Position numbers and translations under genes: made by a program. A stretch of 64,000 nucleotides of DNA from Phenylobacterium sp. (GTDB taxonomy: Bacteria > Pseudomonadota > Alphaproteobacteria > Caulobacterales > Caulobacteraceae), in NCBI RefSeq assembly GCF_030651185.1, contig NZ_JAUSCJ010000036.1:114430-178429 (forward strand), written 5' to 3'. The notes under the pieces were generated by a model. The model was not told where the DNA came from. It was given only the letters and a program-made list of their open reading frames with translations, and did no database searches. Shown piece by piece: positions 39,335 through 51,992 of this stretch (positions within the stretch are counted from its first letter, which is position 1; the number at the start of each line of letters is the position of its first letter).

Positions 39335-39506
39335 GATCTATCCCTTACGTGCCGGGATGAACGGTGATCGCCCTTCCGATCTGGCACGGGGAGTGTGTCA
39401 GTCGATGCCTGTCGCAGCAGGTTTAGCAAACCCTCGCGGGCGGCGATGCCTCGGTGAACTGCGGACCGTGGGATTGCGAATAGGGGCGGTGGCGCGGGCC
39501 GTCAAG

Positions 39507-39535
39507 CGGCGGCGTCCGTGGAGCGGACGCCGCCG
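39507..39535 (-). terminator. Probable terminator after katG
   Basis: 12-bp perfect stem CGGCGGCGTCCG/CGGACGCCGCCG with a 5-nt loop, 9 bp beyond the katG stop. Without a U-run; strong GC stem. Confidence 0.65.
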
Positions 39536-39543
39536 TGAGGGCC

Positions 39544-41793
<2,250 letters not shown>

Positions 41794-41824
41794 TCAGAGA
41801 GACCTTCTTTTATGAATTGGTAAA

Positions 41825-41864
41825 ATCGATTGTTCTGATCGACGTCATCGAAAAATACGATCGA
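41825..41864. promoter_or_regulatory. Four-fold TCGA repeat array upstream of katG
   Basis: Four ATCGA elements at 41825, 41838, 41847 and 41860 with centre spacings of 13, 9 and 13 bp, symmetric about 41845. This is the tetrameric layout expected for an OxyR-like LysR regulator, though it departs from the classical 10-11 bp periodicity and the ATAG core. It ends about 100 bp before the katG ATG, where activator sites sit. Confidence 0.45.
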
Positions 41865-41874
41865 GCCAACACCC

Positions 41875-42279
41875 CTAGGCGTCGAGCACCTTGCCCGGTT
41901 CGATCGTCACGCTCTCGCCGCAGCCGCAGGCGTCGGTCTGGTTCGGGTTGCGGAAGGTGAACTTGGCCGAGAGCTTGCTCGTCTCATAGTCGATCTCCGT
42001 GCCGATCAGGAACAGCACGGCCTTCGGGTCGATCAGGATGGTGACGCCCTTGTCCTCCACCACCTCGTCCAGGGGCGCGGCGACCTCGGCATACTCGATG
42101 ACGTACTCCGACCCGGCGCAGCCGCCGTTCTTCACACCGACGCGCAGGCCCGCATAGGGGACCTCGGCGCGGCCCATGATCTCGCGCACCCGGTCGGCGG
42201 CGGCGTCGGTCAGGGTGACGACCTTGGGCCGCGGGCGGCGAACGCGGGGGGCGGCAGGGGTCAGGTTGAGATCGTTCAT
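41875..42279 (-). CDS. sufA: Iron-sulfur cluster assembly A-type carrier
   Basis: 134 aa with a ~25-residue Pro/Arg-rich N-terminal lead. A-type scaffold signature LRVGVKNGGCAGSEYVIEY and the C-terminal pair TDACGCGESV supply the three cluster-ligand Cys. It accepts clusters and hands them to apoproteins. Last gene of the suf operon, 14 bp after sufT. Could equally be named erpA or iscA; the family does not separate cleanly, so the symbol follows operon context. Confidence 0.9.
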   Translation of the reverse strand: MNDLNLTPAAPRVRRPRPKVVTLTDAAADRVREIMGRAEVPYAGLRVGVKNGGCAGSEYVIEYAEVAAPLDEVVEDKGVTILIDPKAVLFLIGTEIDYETSKLSAKFTFRNPNQTDACGCGESVTIEPGKVLDA

Positions 42280-42293
42280 GTCATCTATATGGG

Positions 42294-42647
42294 TCAGAAC
42301 ATGTTCAATGAAAGCTTCGCCTCGTCGGACATCCGCGAGGGATCCCACGGCGGGTCGAAGACCAGGTCGACCTTTACCTGGCCGATGCCGGGGATTTGCC
42401 TGACCGCGTCCTCCACCCAGCCCGGCATCTCGCCGGCCACCGGGCAGCCCGGGGCGGTCAGGGTCATGTCGATGGCCACGTCCTTGGTGTCGGAGACGTC
42501 GACCTTGTAGATCAGGCCCAGCTCGTAGATGTCGACCGGGATCTCGGGATCGAACACGGTCTTCAGCTGCTCGATCAGCTGGTCGGTGATCACGTCCAGC
42601 TCGTGCTGGCTGATCGGCGTGGTCGAGACGGGGGTGGCGTCGTCCAT
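42294..42647 (-). CDS. sufT: DUF59/MIP18-family Fe-S assembly protein SufT
   Basis: 117 aa. DUF59 core VFDPEIPVDIYELGLIYKVDV, and the conserved LTAPGCPVAGEMPGW with a Cys that is important in the family. SufT helps mature Fe-S proteins. An N-terminal Ser/Thr/Pro-rich ~20 residues precedes the domain. It lies between sufS and sufA with 10-14 bp gaps, so it belongs to the operon. Confidence 0.9.
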   Translation of the reverse strand: MDDATPVSTTPISQHELDVITDQLIEQLKTVFDPEIPVDIYELGLIYKVDVSDTKDVAIDMTLTAPGCPVAGEMPGWVEDAVRQIPGIGQVKVDLVFDPPWDPSRMSDEAKLSLNMF

Positions 42648-42657
42648 GGGTCAGGCT

Positions 42658-43872
42658 CTACGCGAAAAAGGCTTGGGTACGGTTGAGGGCGTCGACGAAG
42701 GCGTCGGCCTCCCCTTCCGTATTATATAGGGCGAAGGAGGCGCGGGCGCTCGAGGTGACGCCAAAGCGCCGCATCAGGGGTTCCGCGCAATGGGATCCGG
42801 CCCGCACGGCCACGCCGTAGCGGTCGAGGATCTGGGCCACGTCATGGGCGTGGGCCCCGTCCACGGTGAAGGACAGGATCGCGCCCTTGCCGGGCGCGTC
42901 GCCGATCACCTTCAGCCAGTTGGCGCCGGCCAGGCCTTCGCGGACGCGGGCATAGAGTTTGTGTTCGTGGGCGGCGATGGCGGCGCGGTCCAGCTTGGCG
43001 AACCAGTCGATGGCGGCGCCCAGGCCGATGGCCTCCAGGATCGGCGGCGTGCCGGCCTCGAAGCGGTGGGGCGGGTCGGCATATCTGATCTCATCCAAGG
43101 AGACCGAGCTGATCATCTCACCGCCCCCCTGATAGGGCGGCAGGGCCGCCAGACGTTCGGCCTTGCCGTAGAGGATGCCGATGCCGGTGGGGCCATAGAG
43201 CTTGTGGCCAGAGAAGACGTAGAAGTCGACGTCCAGGGCCTTCACGTCGATGGGCTGGTGAACGATGGCCTGACAGCCGTCCAGCAGGACCAGCGCGCCC
43301 ACGTCGTGAGCCATGGCGATGATCTGCGCCACCGGGTTCACCGTGCCCAGGACATTGGACATGTGGGTGAGGGCCACGACCTTGGTCTTGGGCGTGAGCA
43401 GGTCGGGGATTGCGGCCACGTCCAGCTGGCCATCATCGAGCACGGGCACGAACTTGAGGACCACGCCCTGACGCTCGCGCAGGAAGTGCCACGGCACGAT
43501 ATTGGCGTGGTGCTCCATCTCGGTGAGCAGGATCTCGTCGCCGGCCTTCAGGCTCGCGCCAAGGCCCGAGGCCACAAGGTTGATGGCTTCCGTCCCACCC
43601 TTGGTGAAGACGATTTCGGCCAGATCTGCGTGGATGAAGTCGGCGGCGCTTTGGCGGGCCTTTTCATAGGCTTCCGTCGTTTCATTGGCGAGCGTGTGGA
43701 GTCCACGGTGCACATTCGAATAGGAATACTCCATGGCGTGGACCATGGCGTCGATGACGGCGCGGGGCTTCTGGGCGGAGGCGGCGCTATCCAGATAGAC
43801 CAGCGGCTTGCCGTTCACCTGGCGGGCCAGGATCGGGAATTGACTGCGGATCGCTTCGACGTCAAAGGCCAT
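42658..43872 (-). CDS. sufS: Cysteine desulfurase SufS
   Basis: 404 aa PLP enzyme delivering sulfur from cysteine. PLP lysine in VFSGHKLYGPTGIG, persulfide Cys in RAGSHCAEPLMRRF (late, group II arrangement), and LDSAASAQKP near the start. Starts with ATG 2 bp after sufD. A second desulfurase of the NifS/IscS group lies at the head of the same operon. No sufE-like partner is in the window. Confidence 0.95.
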   Translation of the reverse strand: MAFDVEAIRSQFPILARQVNGKPLVYLDSAASAQKPRAVIDAMVHAMEYSYSNVHRGLHTLANETTEAYEKARQSAADFIHADLAEIVFTKGGTEAINLVASGLGASLKAGDEILLTEMEHHANIVPWHFLRERQGVVLKFVPVLDDGQLDVAAIPDLLTPKTKVVALTHMSNVLGTVNPVAQIIAMAHDVGALVLLDGCQAIVHQPIDVKALDVDFYVFSGHKLYGPTGIGILYGKAERLAALPPYQGGGEMISSVSLDEIRYADPPHRFEAGTPPILEAIGLGAAIDWFAKLDRAAIAAHEHKLYARVREGLAGANWLKVIGDAPGKGAILSFTVDGAHAHDVAQILDRYGVAVRAGSHCAEPLMRRFGVTSSARASFALYNTEGEADAFVDALNRTQAFFA

Positions 43873-43874
43873 AC

Positions 43875-44906
43875 TCAGCCCCTCAGCCGTTCTGCGGCCC
43901 AGGCGCGGGCGATGTCGCGGACAGGCTCGAACCCGATGCGGTCGGCCACGGCGCCGACAAAGGCCTCGATCAACAGGGCGCGGGCCTCGGTCTCGGGCAG
44001 GCCGCGCTGGCGCATGTAGAACAGCGCCTCCTCGTCCAAAGCGCCGATCGTATTGCCGTGGGCGCACTGCACGTCGTCGGCGAAGATCAGCAGCTCGGGC
44101 TTGGCGTCGATCTCGGCCTTGTCGGACAGGATCAGCGCATTGTGGCGCATGCGGGCGTCGGTGCGATCGGCGCCCTCCTCCACCACGATGCGGCCCTGGA
44201 AGATGCCGCGCGACTGGTCGCGGACCACCCCGCGGGTGAACTGGTCGGTAGCGCCGTCGACGCCCTGGTGCAGGACCACGGTGGTCAGGTCGGCGTGGCG
44301 CTTTTCTTCCAGCAGGTAGAGGCCGTCGAGACGCAGCTTGGCGTTCGCGCCGGGGTGGGTGACCTGGGTCTCGATCCGCTGGCGGCGCGCGCCGTTGGTG
44401 ATGACCGTCTGGCCGTATTCCGCACCCGGCGCGAGAGTCACCTGAGCCTGGCTGACATTGACGCCCTCGGCGCCATCAGCCGCCAGGACGACGCGTTCCA
44501 CGGCGGCTCCGGCGCCGAGGACGATGCTCAGGGCGGTGTCGGTGACGTAGGCGCTGGCGTCGCCCTCATAGCTTTCGAGCAGTCGCAGCTTGGCGCCCGC
44601 GCCGACGCGAATCGCAACCTTGCCGCTGAGCGCGCCGCCGTCGCGGGACAGGACGCGCAGGGCGACGGCCAGTTTGCTGTCGGCCGGAACGTCGATGGAG
44701 ACGCTCTCATGGCCCCCGGCCACCACTTGGCGCTGATCGGCCAGGGCGTCGAAGGGGCCCTGCGTCAGGCCGGAGAGGTCCAGGGCCGGAGCCGTCGCCG
44801 GCAGGACGCGCAGCAGGCCGCGCAGGTCGGTCCATTTCCAGTCTTCGTCACGCTTGCCGGGCAGCAGGCTGACGTCGCCGGATCTCAGGGCGGCGCTAAG
44901 GCTCAA
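43875..44906 (-). CDS. sufD: Fe-S cluster assembly protein SufD
   Basis: 343 aa. Scaffold-complex partner of SufB and SufC. The beta-helix core is followed by the C-terminal signature FADDVQCAHGNTIGALDEEALFYMRQRGLPETEAR, including the C/H residues that match SufD. Start TTG overlapping the sufC stop (TTGA), so tightly coupled. Slightly shorter than E. coli SufD (423 aa), mainly in the N-terminal portion. Confidence 0.94.
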   Translation of the reverse strand: MSLSAALRSGDVSLLPGKRDEDWKWTDLRGLLRVLPATAPALDLSGLTQGPFDALADQRQVVAGGHESVSIDVPADSKLAVALRVLSRDGGALSGKVAIRVGAGAKLRLLESYEGDASAYVTDTALSIVLGAGAAVERVVLAADGAEGVNVSQAQVTLAPGAEYGQTVITNGARRQRIETQVTHPGANAKLRLDGLYLLEEKRHADLTTVVLHQGVDGATDQFTRGVVRDQSRGIFQGRIVVEEGADRTDARMRHNALILSDKAEIDAKPELLIFADDVQCAHGNTIGALDEEALFYMRQRGLPETEARALLIEAFVGAVADRIGFEPVRDIARAWAAERLRG

Positions 44907-45649
44907 GCGGCCCTCGCATACTTGTCGTAGCCTTCGCGCTCGAGCTCGAGCGCCAGGTCGGGTCCGCCGGTGGCGGCGATGCGGCCGCCCGCCAGGACGT
45001 GGACCTTGTCGGGTTTGATGTAGTCCAGCAGGCGCTGGTAGTGGGTGATCACCAGCATGCCGCGGTCGGGCGAGCGCATGGCGTTCACGCCTTCGGAGAC
45101 GATCTTCAGGGCGTCGATATCGAGGCCAGAATCGGTCTCGTCGAGGATCAGGAAGCGCGGGGCCAGCATGGCCATCTGGAAGATCTCCATCCGCTTCTTC
45201 TCACCGCCGGAGAAGCCCACGTTCAGGGCCCGCTTCAGCATCTCGAAGTCGATCTTCAGGGCCGCCGCGTGTTCACGGGCCAGCTTCAGGAACGCCGGCG
45301 CGGTGATCTCGGCCTCACCGCGCGCCTTGCGCTGGGCGTTCATGGCGGTGCGGATGAAGGTGAGCGCCGGGACCCCCGGGATCTCCAGCGGATACTGGAA
45401 GGACAGGAAGACACCCTTGGCGGCGCGCTCGTTGGGGTCGAGGGCCAGCAGGTCCTCCCCGTCCAGGGTCGCGGTCCCGCCGGTGACATCGTAGCCCGAG
45501 CGGCCGGTCAGCACGTAGGACAGCGTCGACTTGCCGGCGCCGTTGGGGCCCATGATGGCGTGAACCTCGCCCGCGGGCACGTCCAGCGACAGACCCTTGA
45601 GGATCTCCTTGCCGTCAACCTCGGCGCGCAGGTTCTCGATATGCAGCAT
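44903..45649 (-). CDS. sufC: Fe-S cluster assembly ATPase SufC
   Basis: 248 aa ABC-type ATPase. Walker A GPNGAGKST, ABC signature VGFSGGEKKRMEI, Walker B FLILDETDSGLD and H-loop VITHYQ. It drives conformational change of SufBD. The ATG overlaps the TGA of the preceding uncharacterised gene (TGATG), a coupling junction. Standard length. Confidence 0.96.
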   Translation of the reverse strand: MLHIENLRAEVDGKEILKGLSLDVPAGEVHAIMGPNGAGKSTLSYVLTGRSGYDVTGGTATLDGEDLLALDPNERAAKGVFLSFQYPLEIPGVPALTFIRTAMNAQRKARGEAEITAPAFLKLAREHAAALKIDFEMLKRALNVGFSGGEKKRMEIFQMAMLAPRFLILDETDSGLDIDALKIVSEGVNAMRSPDRGMLVITHYQRLLDYIKPDKVHVLAGGRIAATGGPDLALELEREGYDKYARAA

Positions 45650-46052
45650 CAAACGGTCTCGTCGGCGAGGTACTGGGCCAGCACGACCAGGGCCTGTTCG
45701 ACGCTGTCGACGAACTCCTGCTTGGTCGGCGCGGCGGTGATGGTGGTGGCCGAGCGCTTGTCGGCGGCGGTGACGTTGATCTGGGCATCCTCGAAATAGG
45801 CGCGCAGGCGGAAGTCGGTGTGCTCCAGCATGACCGTGTAGCGGGTGTGCTCCAGGGTCAGCTTCTTCTCGGCCAGGAAGCCGGGATCGGCGGCCAGGAT
45901 CTCGTAGAGCTGCAGGGAGCGGGCCTCGTCGGCCTCCTGGCGGGCGCGCTCGGCGTCGTCGCGGGCGCGGCGCTCGGTCTCGCGTTTCAGACGTTCGGCG
46001 TCAAAGACTTGCCTGAAGGACATGGCGGAGATCCGTTGCGAAGTGGGCAGGG

Positions 46053-46056
<4 letters not shown>
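45649..46056 (-). CDS. Uncharacterised protein between sufB and sufC
   Basis: 135 aa, not recognised. Its ATG overlaps the sufB stop (ATGA) and its TGA overlaps the sufC start (TGATG), so it is translated as part of the Suf unit. The N-terminal third (about 12-50, [32 protein letters not shown]) is a highly charged helix that may coil; the C-terminal part is a small alpha/beta region ([27 protein letters not shown]). No signal, membrane segment or Cys, so it is unlikely to bind a cluster. An ATG 11 codons inside (MSFRQVF) is an alternative start. Confidence 0.82.
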
Positions 46057-47522
<1,466 letters not shown>

Positions 47523-47532
47523 GATGGTGCTC

Positions 47533-48675
47533 CTAAGCCGCCGGCGCGCGGCGACGGGCCGCGTGTCGGGAATGGATGTCGCTCCAGGCCGCGACGAAGG
47601 CGGCCCAGTCGGTCTCGTTGGTGGCCCAGCCGCCGCTGACCCGGATGGCGCAGGCGGCCAGGTCGGTCAGGCCCATGGCGGTCAGCACGTGACTGGCCTT
47701 CACCTTGCCAGAGGAACAGGCCGAGCCGGCGCTGACCATGACACCCATCAAGTCGAGACCCATGACCTGCAGGTCCGCGCCCTGGCCACGGGCCGCCACG
47801 CAGAGGGTGTTGGCCAGCCTTGGAACATCCTCGCCGATCACCACCGCGCCCTCTGCGGCCAGGCAGGTGGCGGCCAGGTCGCGCCAGGTCGATTGCTGCT
47901 GGAAGGCGTCCAGGTCGCGCAGGGCGGCGCGGGCCGCGGCGCCGAACCCGGCGATGCCCGCGACGTTCTCGGTGCCGGCGCGGCGTCCCCGCTCCTGCCC
48001 GCCGCCGTGCTGGCGGCGCACGAGCGTCGCCCGGGGGCCAAAGGTCAGAGCACCGACACCTTGAGGTCCACCCAGCTTGTGCGCTGAGACCGCGAGGGTA
48101 TCGGCGCCGCGCGCGCGGCTGTCGACGGCGATCTTGCCGGCCGCCTGGATGGCGTCGACGTGCAGCCAGCCTTCGGCCTGCCGCACGATCACCGCGGCTT
48201 CCGCCACGGGTTGGATGACACCGGTTTCGTTGTTGGCCAGCATCAAGGCGATGAAGGGCTTGCCGTCGGCGGCGTCCCAGGCGTCGAGGCGCGCCTTCAG
48301 CCAGGCCAGGTCGGCGACGCCCTGCGTCGTGACCGGCAGGACCTCGACGGCCACACCGCTGGCCTTGGCGGTCTCCAGCACGCTGTCATGCTCGATGGCG
48401 CTGACGATCAGGCGTTTCGATCCCGTGGCCACGGCGCTTTCGATGGCCAGCGCATTGGCCTCGGTGCCGCCGCCGGTGAAGACCACGGTGGAGGCCGGGC
48501 CGCCGATCAGCGCCGCGACATCTTCACGGGCCTGCTCGACGATGGCGCGGGCGGCGCGGCCGACGGCGTGGACCGAGGACGGATTGCCACCGGTTTCCAG
48601 GGCCCGCGTCATGGCCACGATGGCTTCAGGACGAACCGGGGCGGTGGCGTTGTAATCGAGATAGACGCCGCTCAT
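47533..48675 (-). CDS. iscS: NifS/IscS-type cysteine desulfurase
   Basis: 380 aa PLP enzyme, group I. N-terminal [19 protein letters not shown] lysine in [13 protein letters not shown], active-site loop [17 protein letters not shown]. Second desulfurase in the operon besides sufS. Whether it supplies the Suf scaffold, tRNA thiolation or another pathway is not known. The ATG overlaps the iscR TGA (ATGA), so translation is coupled to the regulator. Confidence 0.91.
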   Translation of the reverse strand: MSGVYLDYNATAPVRPEAIVAMTRALETGGNPSSVHAVGRAARAIVEQAREDVAALIGGPASTVVFTGGGTEANALAIESAVATGSKRLIVSAIEHDSVLETAKASGVAVEVLPVTTQGVADLAWLKARLDAWDAADGKPFIALMLANNETGVIQPVAEAAVIVRQAEGWLHVDAIQAAGKIAVDSRARGADTLAVSAHKLGGPQGVGALTFGPRATLVRRQHGGGQERGRRAGTENVAGIAGFGAAARAALRDLDAFQQQSTWRDLAATCLAAEGAVVIGEDVPRLANTLCVAARGQGADLQVMGLDLMGVMVSAGSACSSGKVKASHVLTAMGLTDLAACAIRVSGGWATNETDWAAFVAAWSDIHSRHAARRRAPAA

Positions 48676-49118
48676 GCCGCCACCCGCGCCGCGCCCAGGC
48701 GGCCGGTGACGACGTCGGCCAGGGTGACCGAGGCCAGGTAGCCTTCGATCTGGCGGCCCATCTCTTCCCACAGGTCGTGGGTCAGGCAGCGCTCGCCCTT
48801 CAGCATGCAGCCCTTGCCCTTGGTGGAGCAGCGGGTGGCGCGCAGGGGTTCGTCCACGGCCATGACGATGTCGGCGATGTTGGTGGTCTCGGCGGTGCGG
48901 GCCAGCAGGTAGCCGCCACCGGGGCCGCGCAGGCTCTTCACCAGGCCACGGCGGCGCAGGCGGGCGAAGAGCTGTTCCAGATAGGAGAGCGAAATCTGCT
49001 GACGCGCGGCGATCTCGGCCAGGGACACGGCGCGCTCGCCCTCCTCGCCGCAGCCCTGACGGCGCGCGAGATCGGCCATTGCCATCACGGCGTAGCGGCC
49101 TTTGGTGCTGAGGCGCAT
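48672..49118 (-). CDS. iscR: Rrf2-family Fe-S regulator, IscR-like
   Basis: 148 aa winged-helix repressor. MRLSTKGRYAVMAMADLA is the family start, followed by the DNA-recognition helix SLSYLEQLFARLRRRGLVKSLRGPGGGYLLAR. Three Cys in RCSTKGKGCMLKGERCLTHDLW could hold the [2Fe-2S] cluster with the nearby His, although spacing is 6 residues between Cys rather than the 5 of E. coli IscR. Start chosen at that ATG; an in-frame start 14 codons upstream is less like the family. Heads the suf operon. Confidence 0.9.
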   Translation of the reverse strand: MRLSTKGRYAVMAMADLARRQGCGEEGERAVSLAEIAARQQISLSYLEQLFARLRRRGLVKSLRGPGGGYLLARTAETTNIADIVMAVDEPLRATRCSTKGKGCMLKGERCLTHDLWEEMGRQIEGYLASVTLADVVTGRLGAARVAA

Positions 49119-49223
49119 GGGCGGGCGAAATCCGGTTGCGAATTTTCGAGCGTTTGACAAGGCCCCTGTGCTAAAGCCGCCGCCTTGCGCGGGGCCATAT
49201 CCCAGAAGCTCGTTCGTGGGCGT

Positions 49224-49256
49224 GATCTAGGAAGACCAAGCGCGTGAGTCAACTAT
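49224..49256 (-). promoter_or_regulatory. Candidate iscR-suf promoter with IscR-like motif
   Basis: The minus strand reads ATAGTTGACT (49256-49247), which contains a -35 TTGACT and matches the start of the type 1 IscR motif ATASTTGACY. After 17 nt a -10-like TAGATC (49229-49224) follows. It would give a leader of about 100 nt before iscR. The -10 is weak, so this is a candidate. Confidence 0.5.
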
Positions 49257-49272
49257 TCGACGTGAGGATGGC

Positions 49273-49923
49273 ATGCCTGAAGTGGTTCTGACCGGCGCGG
49301 CCGGCCGCATCGAAGGCCGGTACTCGGCGGGCAAGAGTGAAACGGCGCCGATCGCGCTGATCCTGCACCCGCACCCGCGTGCTGGCGGCCAGATGAACCA
49401 CCCGGTGGCGGTTCAGCTCTTCCACCTGTTCATGAAGCGCGGCTTCTCGACCCTGCGCTTCAACTTCCGCGGCGTGGGCCGCAGCCAAGGCGAGTTCGAT
49501 AGCGGTATCGGCGAACTGGCCGACGCGGCCACGGCCCTGGACTGGCTGCAGACCACCAACCCGGCCGCCTCTCAGTGCTGGGTCGCCGGCTATTCCTTCG
49601 GGGCCTGGGTCGGCATGCAGCTCTTGATGCGCCGCCCGGAGACGGACGGCTTCATCTCGGTCTCCCCGCCCACCAACATGTACGACTTCAGCTTCCTGGC
49701 CCCCTGCCCGGCCTCGGGCCTGATCCTGCACGGCGGGGCAGACACCGTGGTGCCGCCGGTGGAAGTCGAGCGCGTGGTCTCCAAGCTGCGCACCCAGAAG
49801 GGCATCGTCATCGACCACGAGGTGATCGAGGGCGCGACCCACTTCTGGGCCGAGAACCTGCCCGACGTCGAACAGCGCGTCGGGACCTATCTCGACAAGC
49901 GCATCGAAGCCGACCCGATCTAG
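49273..49923 (+). CDS. Alpha/beta hydrolase (dienelactone hydrolase-like)
   Basis: 216 aa. Conserved opening IALILHPHPRAGGQMNHPV (oxyanion region), FNFRGVGRSQGEFD, nucleophile elbow AGYSFGAWVGMQ with Ser, and catalytic His near GATHFWAENL. The alphaproteobacterial HPHPxxGG type has no known substrate. It diverges from iscR across a 154-bp shared intergenic region, so both promoters lie there. Start ATG after GAGGA. Confidence 0.9.
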   Translation: MPEVVLTGAAGRIEGRYSAGKSETAPIALILHPHPRAGGQMNHPVAVQLFHLFMKRGFSTLRFNFRGVGRSQGEFDSGIGELADAATALDWLQTTNPAASQCWVAGYSFGAWVGMQLLMRRPETDGFISVSPPTNMYDFSFLAPCPASGLILHGGADTVVPPVEVERVVSKLRTQKGIVIDHEVIEGATHFWAENLPDVEQRVGTYLDKRIEADPI

Positions 49924-49928
49924 GGTTC

Positions 49929-51131
49929 CTAATAGAGCAGGTGCGGCTGGCGCTCGGTCAGCCAGGCCTGCTCGTCAGGGACCGTGATGGCGTCGAGGTC
50001 CGCGGCCGTGGACGCCGGATTGTCCACCCATTCCCGCAGCAGCGGCCCGCCGTTGATGACGTCGATGGCCAGCTTGCCGAGCTCGTACTCGTACGGGAAA
50101 TCCCGCCACAACGGGTAGTCGGGATAGAGCCTGCGGATGGCCTTGAAGGCCAGGGCCTGGACCCGCCACGGCTTGAAGGCCTCGTGATCGTAGGCCGGCC
50201 CCTCGGTATGGATCTGCACGCCGTTGCAGAGCTTGCCCACATGCTTGTGGAAGGTCGGCTCGAACCAGCACTCCCGCAGGATGCAGCCCTCCAGCCATTG
50301 CGGCGCGAAAGCCTTCATTTGCTCCAGTACCGCGCGGGCGTCGATATCCGGGGCGCCGAACAGTTCCAGGGGCCGGGTGGTGCCGCGTCCCTCCGACAGG
50401 GTCGCGCCCTCCAGCATCACCGTGCCGGCATAGGCCCGCGCCATCCAGAGATTCGGGGCGTTGGGGCTGGGATTGACCCAGACGCGCTCGGCGAGCGGCC
50501 AGCCGTGCCCTGGCGCCGCCTCAGGCGCCCAGCCCTCCATCTCGATCACCCGGTACTTCACGTCGAGGTCGAAGGTCTTGATGAACCAGTGGCCCAGCTC
50601 GCCCAAGGTCAGGCCGTGGCGCATGGGCATGGCGCCGGCGCCGACGAAGCTCTCCCAGCCCGCCCTCAGGGTCAGGCCTTCCACCGGGCGGCCGGCGGGG
50701 TTGGGGCGGTCCAGCACCCAGACTTCCTTGCCGTGGGCGGCGGCGGCCTCGAGCATGTACCGCAGGGTGGTGACGAAGGTGTAGATGCGGCAGCCGAGGT
50801 CCTGCAGGTCGATCAGCACCACGTCGAAGGTGCTCATCATCTGGCCGGTGGGGCGGCGCACCTCGCCATAGAGGCTGAACACCGGGATGCCGAGCACCGG
50901 GTCGTCGAAGTCCGGGCTCTCCACCATATTGTCCTGCTTGTCGCCGCGCAGGCCATGCTGGGGTCCGAAGGCCGAGGAGAGCTGAATTTCCTCGCAGGCG
51001 GCCAGGGCGTCGAGGGCATGGGTCAGGTCGTGGGTCACCGAGGCCGGGTGGGCCACGAGCCCCACGCGGCGCCCCTTCAAGGGCGCGCGCAGTTCCGGGT
51101 CGGCGAGGAGTCGATCGAGGCCAAATTTCAT
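49929..51131 (-). CDS. DUF1343 / NamZ-like exo-beta-N-acetylmuramidase homologue
   Basis: 400 aa. Matches DUF1343: GLVAHPASVTHDLTHALDAL, FGPQHGLRGDKQDNM, LIDLQDLGCRIYTFVTTLRYML, LDRPNPAGRPVEG and EGRGTTRPLELFGAP. Characterised members (NamZ) release GlcNAc/MurNAc from the end of glycans and are usually exported. Here the protein begins MKFGLDRLLADPELRAPLKG with no signal peptide, suggesting a cytoplasmic recycling role. The ATG overlaps the next gene's stop (ATGA). Confidence 0.86.
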   Translation of the reverse strand: MKFGLDRLLADPELRAPLKGRRVGLVAHPASVTHDLTHALDALAACEEIQLSSAFGPQHGLRGDKQDNMVESPDFDDPVLGIPVFSLYGEVRRPTGQMMSTFDVVLIDLQDLGCRIYTFVTTLRYMLEAAAAHGKEVWVLDRPNPAGRPVEGLTLRAGWESFVGAGAMPMRHGLTLGELGHWFIKTFDLDVKYRVIEMEGWAPEAAPGHGWPLAERVWVNPSPNAPNLWMARAYAGTVMLEGATLSEGRGTTRPLELFGAPDIDARAVLEQMKAFAPQWLEGCILRECWFEPTFHKHVGKLCNGVQIHTEGPAYDHEAFKPWRVQALAFKAIRRLYPDYPLWRDFPYEYELGKLAIDVINGGPLLREWVDNPASTAADLDAITVPDEQAWLTERQPHLLY

Positions 51132-51685
51132 GCGCGCTCTGCTGGCGTGAGGAATTGAGAAAAGCCGTCGGCGTGATGGAAGTCCGCGCGGCCGGAGGGA
51201 TGGGCCAGGGCCCAGTAGGATTTCTGCCCGTCGATCTGCTCGATCACCGCCGACAGGGCCAGACGCCAAGCGGCGTCGGGGCTCAGCCCGGGCAAGCCGG
51301 CCAGGGTCAGGGTGGCGGTCAGGGTGTGGCGATCGGGCGTCGAGGCGGAATGGATGCGCGGATCACCTGCCCCACCCGCGACTTCCATGTCCTGCCGATA
51401 GCCATGGAACCGGTAGGCCGCCCACTGGCCGGAGGGCGCCAGGTTGAACTCGTAGTATCCCGCCTCCCCGCCCTCGCCCACGAAGGCCTCCAGGCAGGTG
51501 TGCCGCCATAGCTCGTCGGTTCGCGCGGCGGGCGCCGCGGGCGGCAGCGCCAAAGCCGCGATATCGCCGCTGACCACATAGGTCAGGGCCAGCACGCCGG
51601 GCGCCGGCCAGGTGATCTCCACCTCGATGCCGGTGGCCGCCGTCGCGCCCTGCGAGTCTCGATGCCGTTCCAACGCTAGACGCAT
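51128..51685 (-). CDS. DOMON-like domain protein
   Basis: 185 aa single-domain protein with the DOMON-like pattern: ELWRHTCLEAFVGEGGEAGYYEFNLAPSGQWAAYRF, then WRLALSAVIEQIDG and YWALAHPSGRADFHH. Beta-sandwich, probably binding a sugar or haem-like ligand. No signal peptide. It is translationally coupled to the NamZ-like gene (ATGA), so the pair may act together on peptidoglycan turnover products, which is inference. Confidence 0.84.
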   Translation of the reverse strand: MRLALERHRDSQGATAATGIEVEITWPAPGVLALTYVVSGDIAALALPPAAPAARTDELWRHTCLEAFVGEGGEAGYYEFNLAPSGQWAAYRFHGYRQDMEVAGGAGDPRIHSASTPDRHTLTATLTLAGLPGLSPDAAWRLALSAVIEQIDGQKSYWALAHPSGRADFHHADGFSQFLTPAERA

Positions 51686-51992
51686 GCGTCCATGCTAGCG
51701 GCGCCCGCCCGCGAGGTGGAGAGCAATTCGCGACGGGGCCAAGCTTGACGGCGACGGGCCCCGCCCGATACCTAGCGCCCATGATCACCCGCGCCGCCCT
51801 CGCTGGACGTTATTACCGCCTGCCCTAGAGCAGGTGCGGACCCGATCTCGCGCCACCCCTAACCCGGTCGGCGCCCCTCCTCAGAAATTGACGGTCTCCG
51901 GCCCCATGCCTCAGGAGACCATTCAGATGACCCTCGAAATCCTGGATCGCCGCGTGCTAGAGCCGCACGCGTCCCTAGAAGAGCCCACACCC

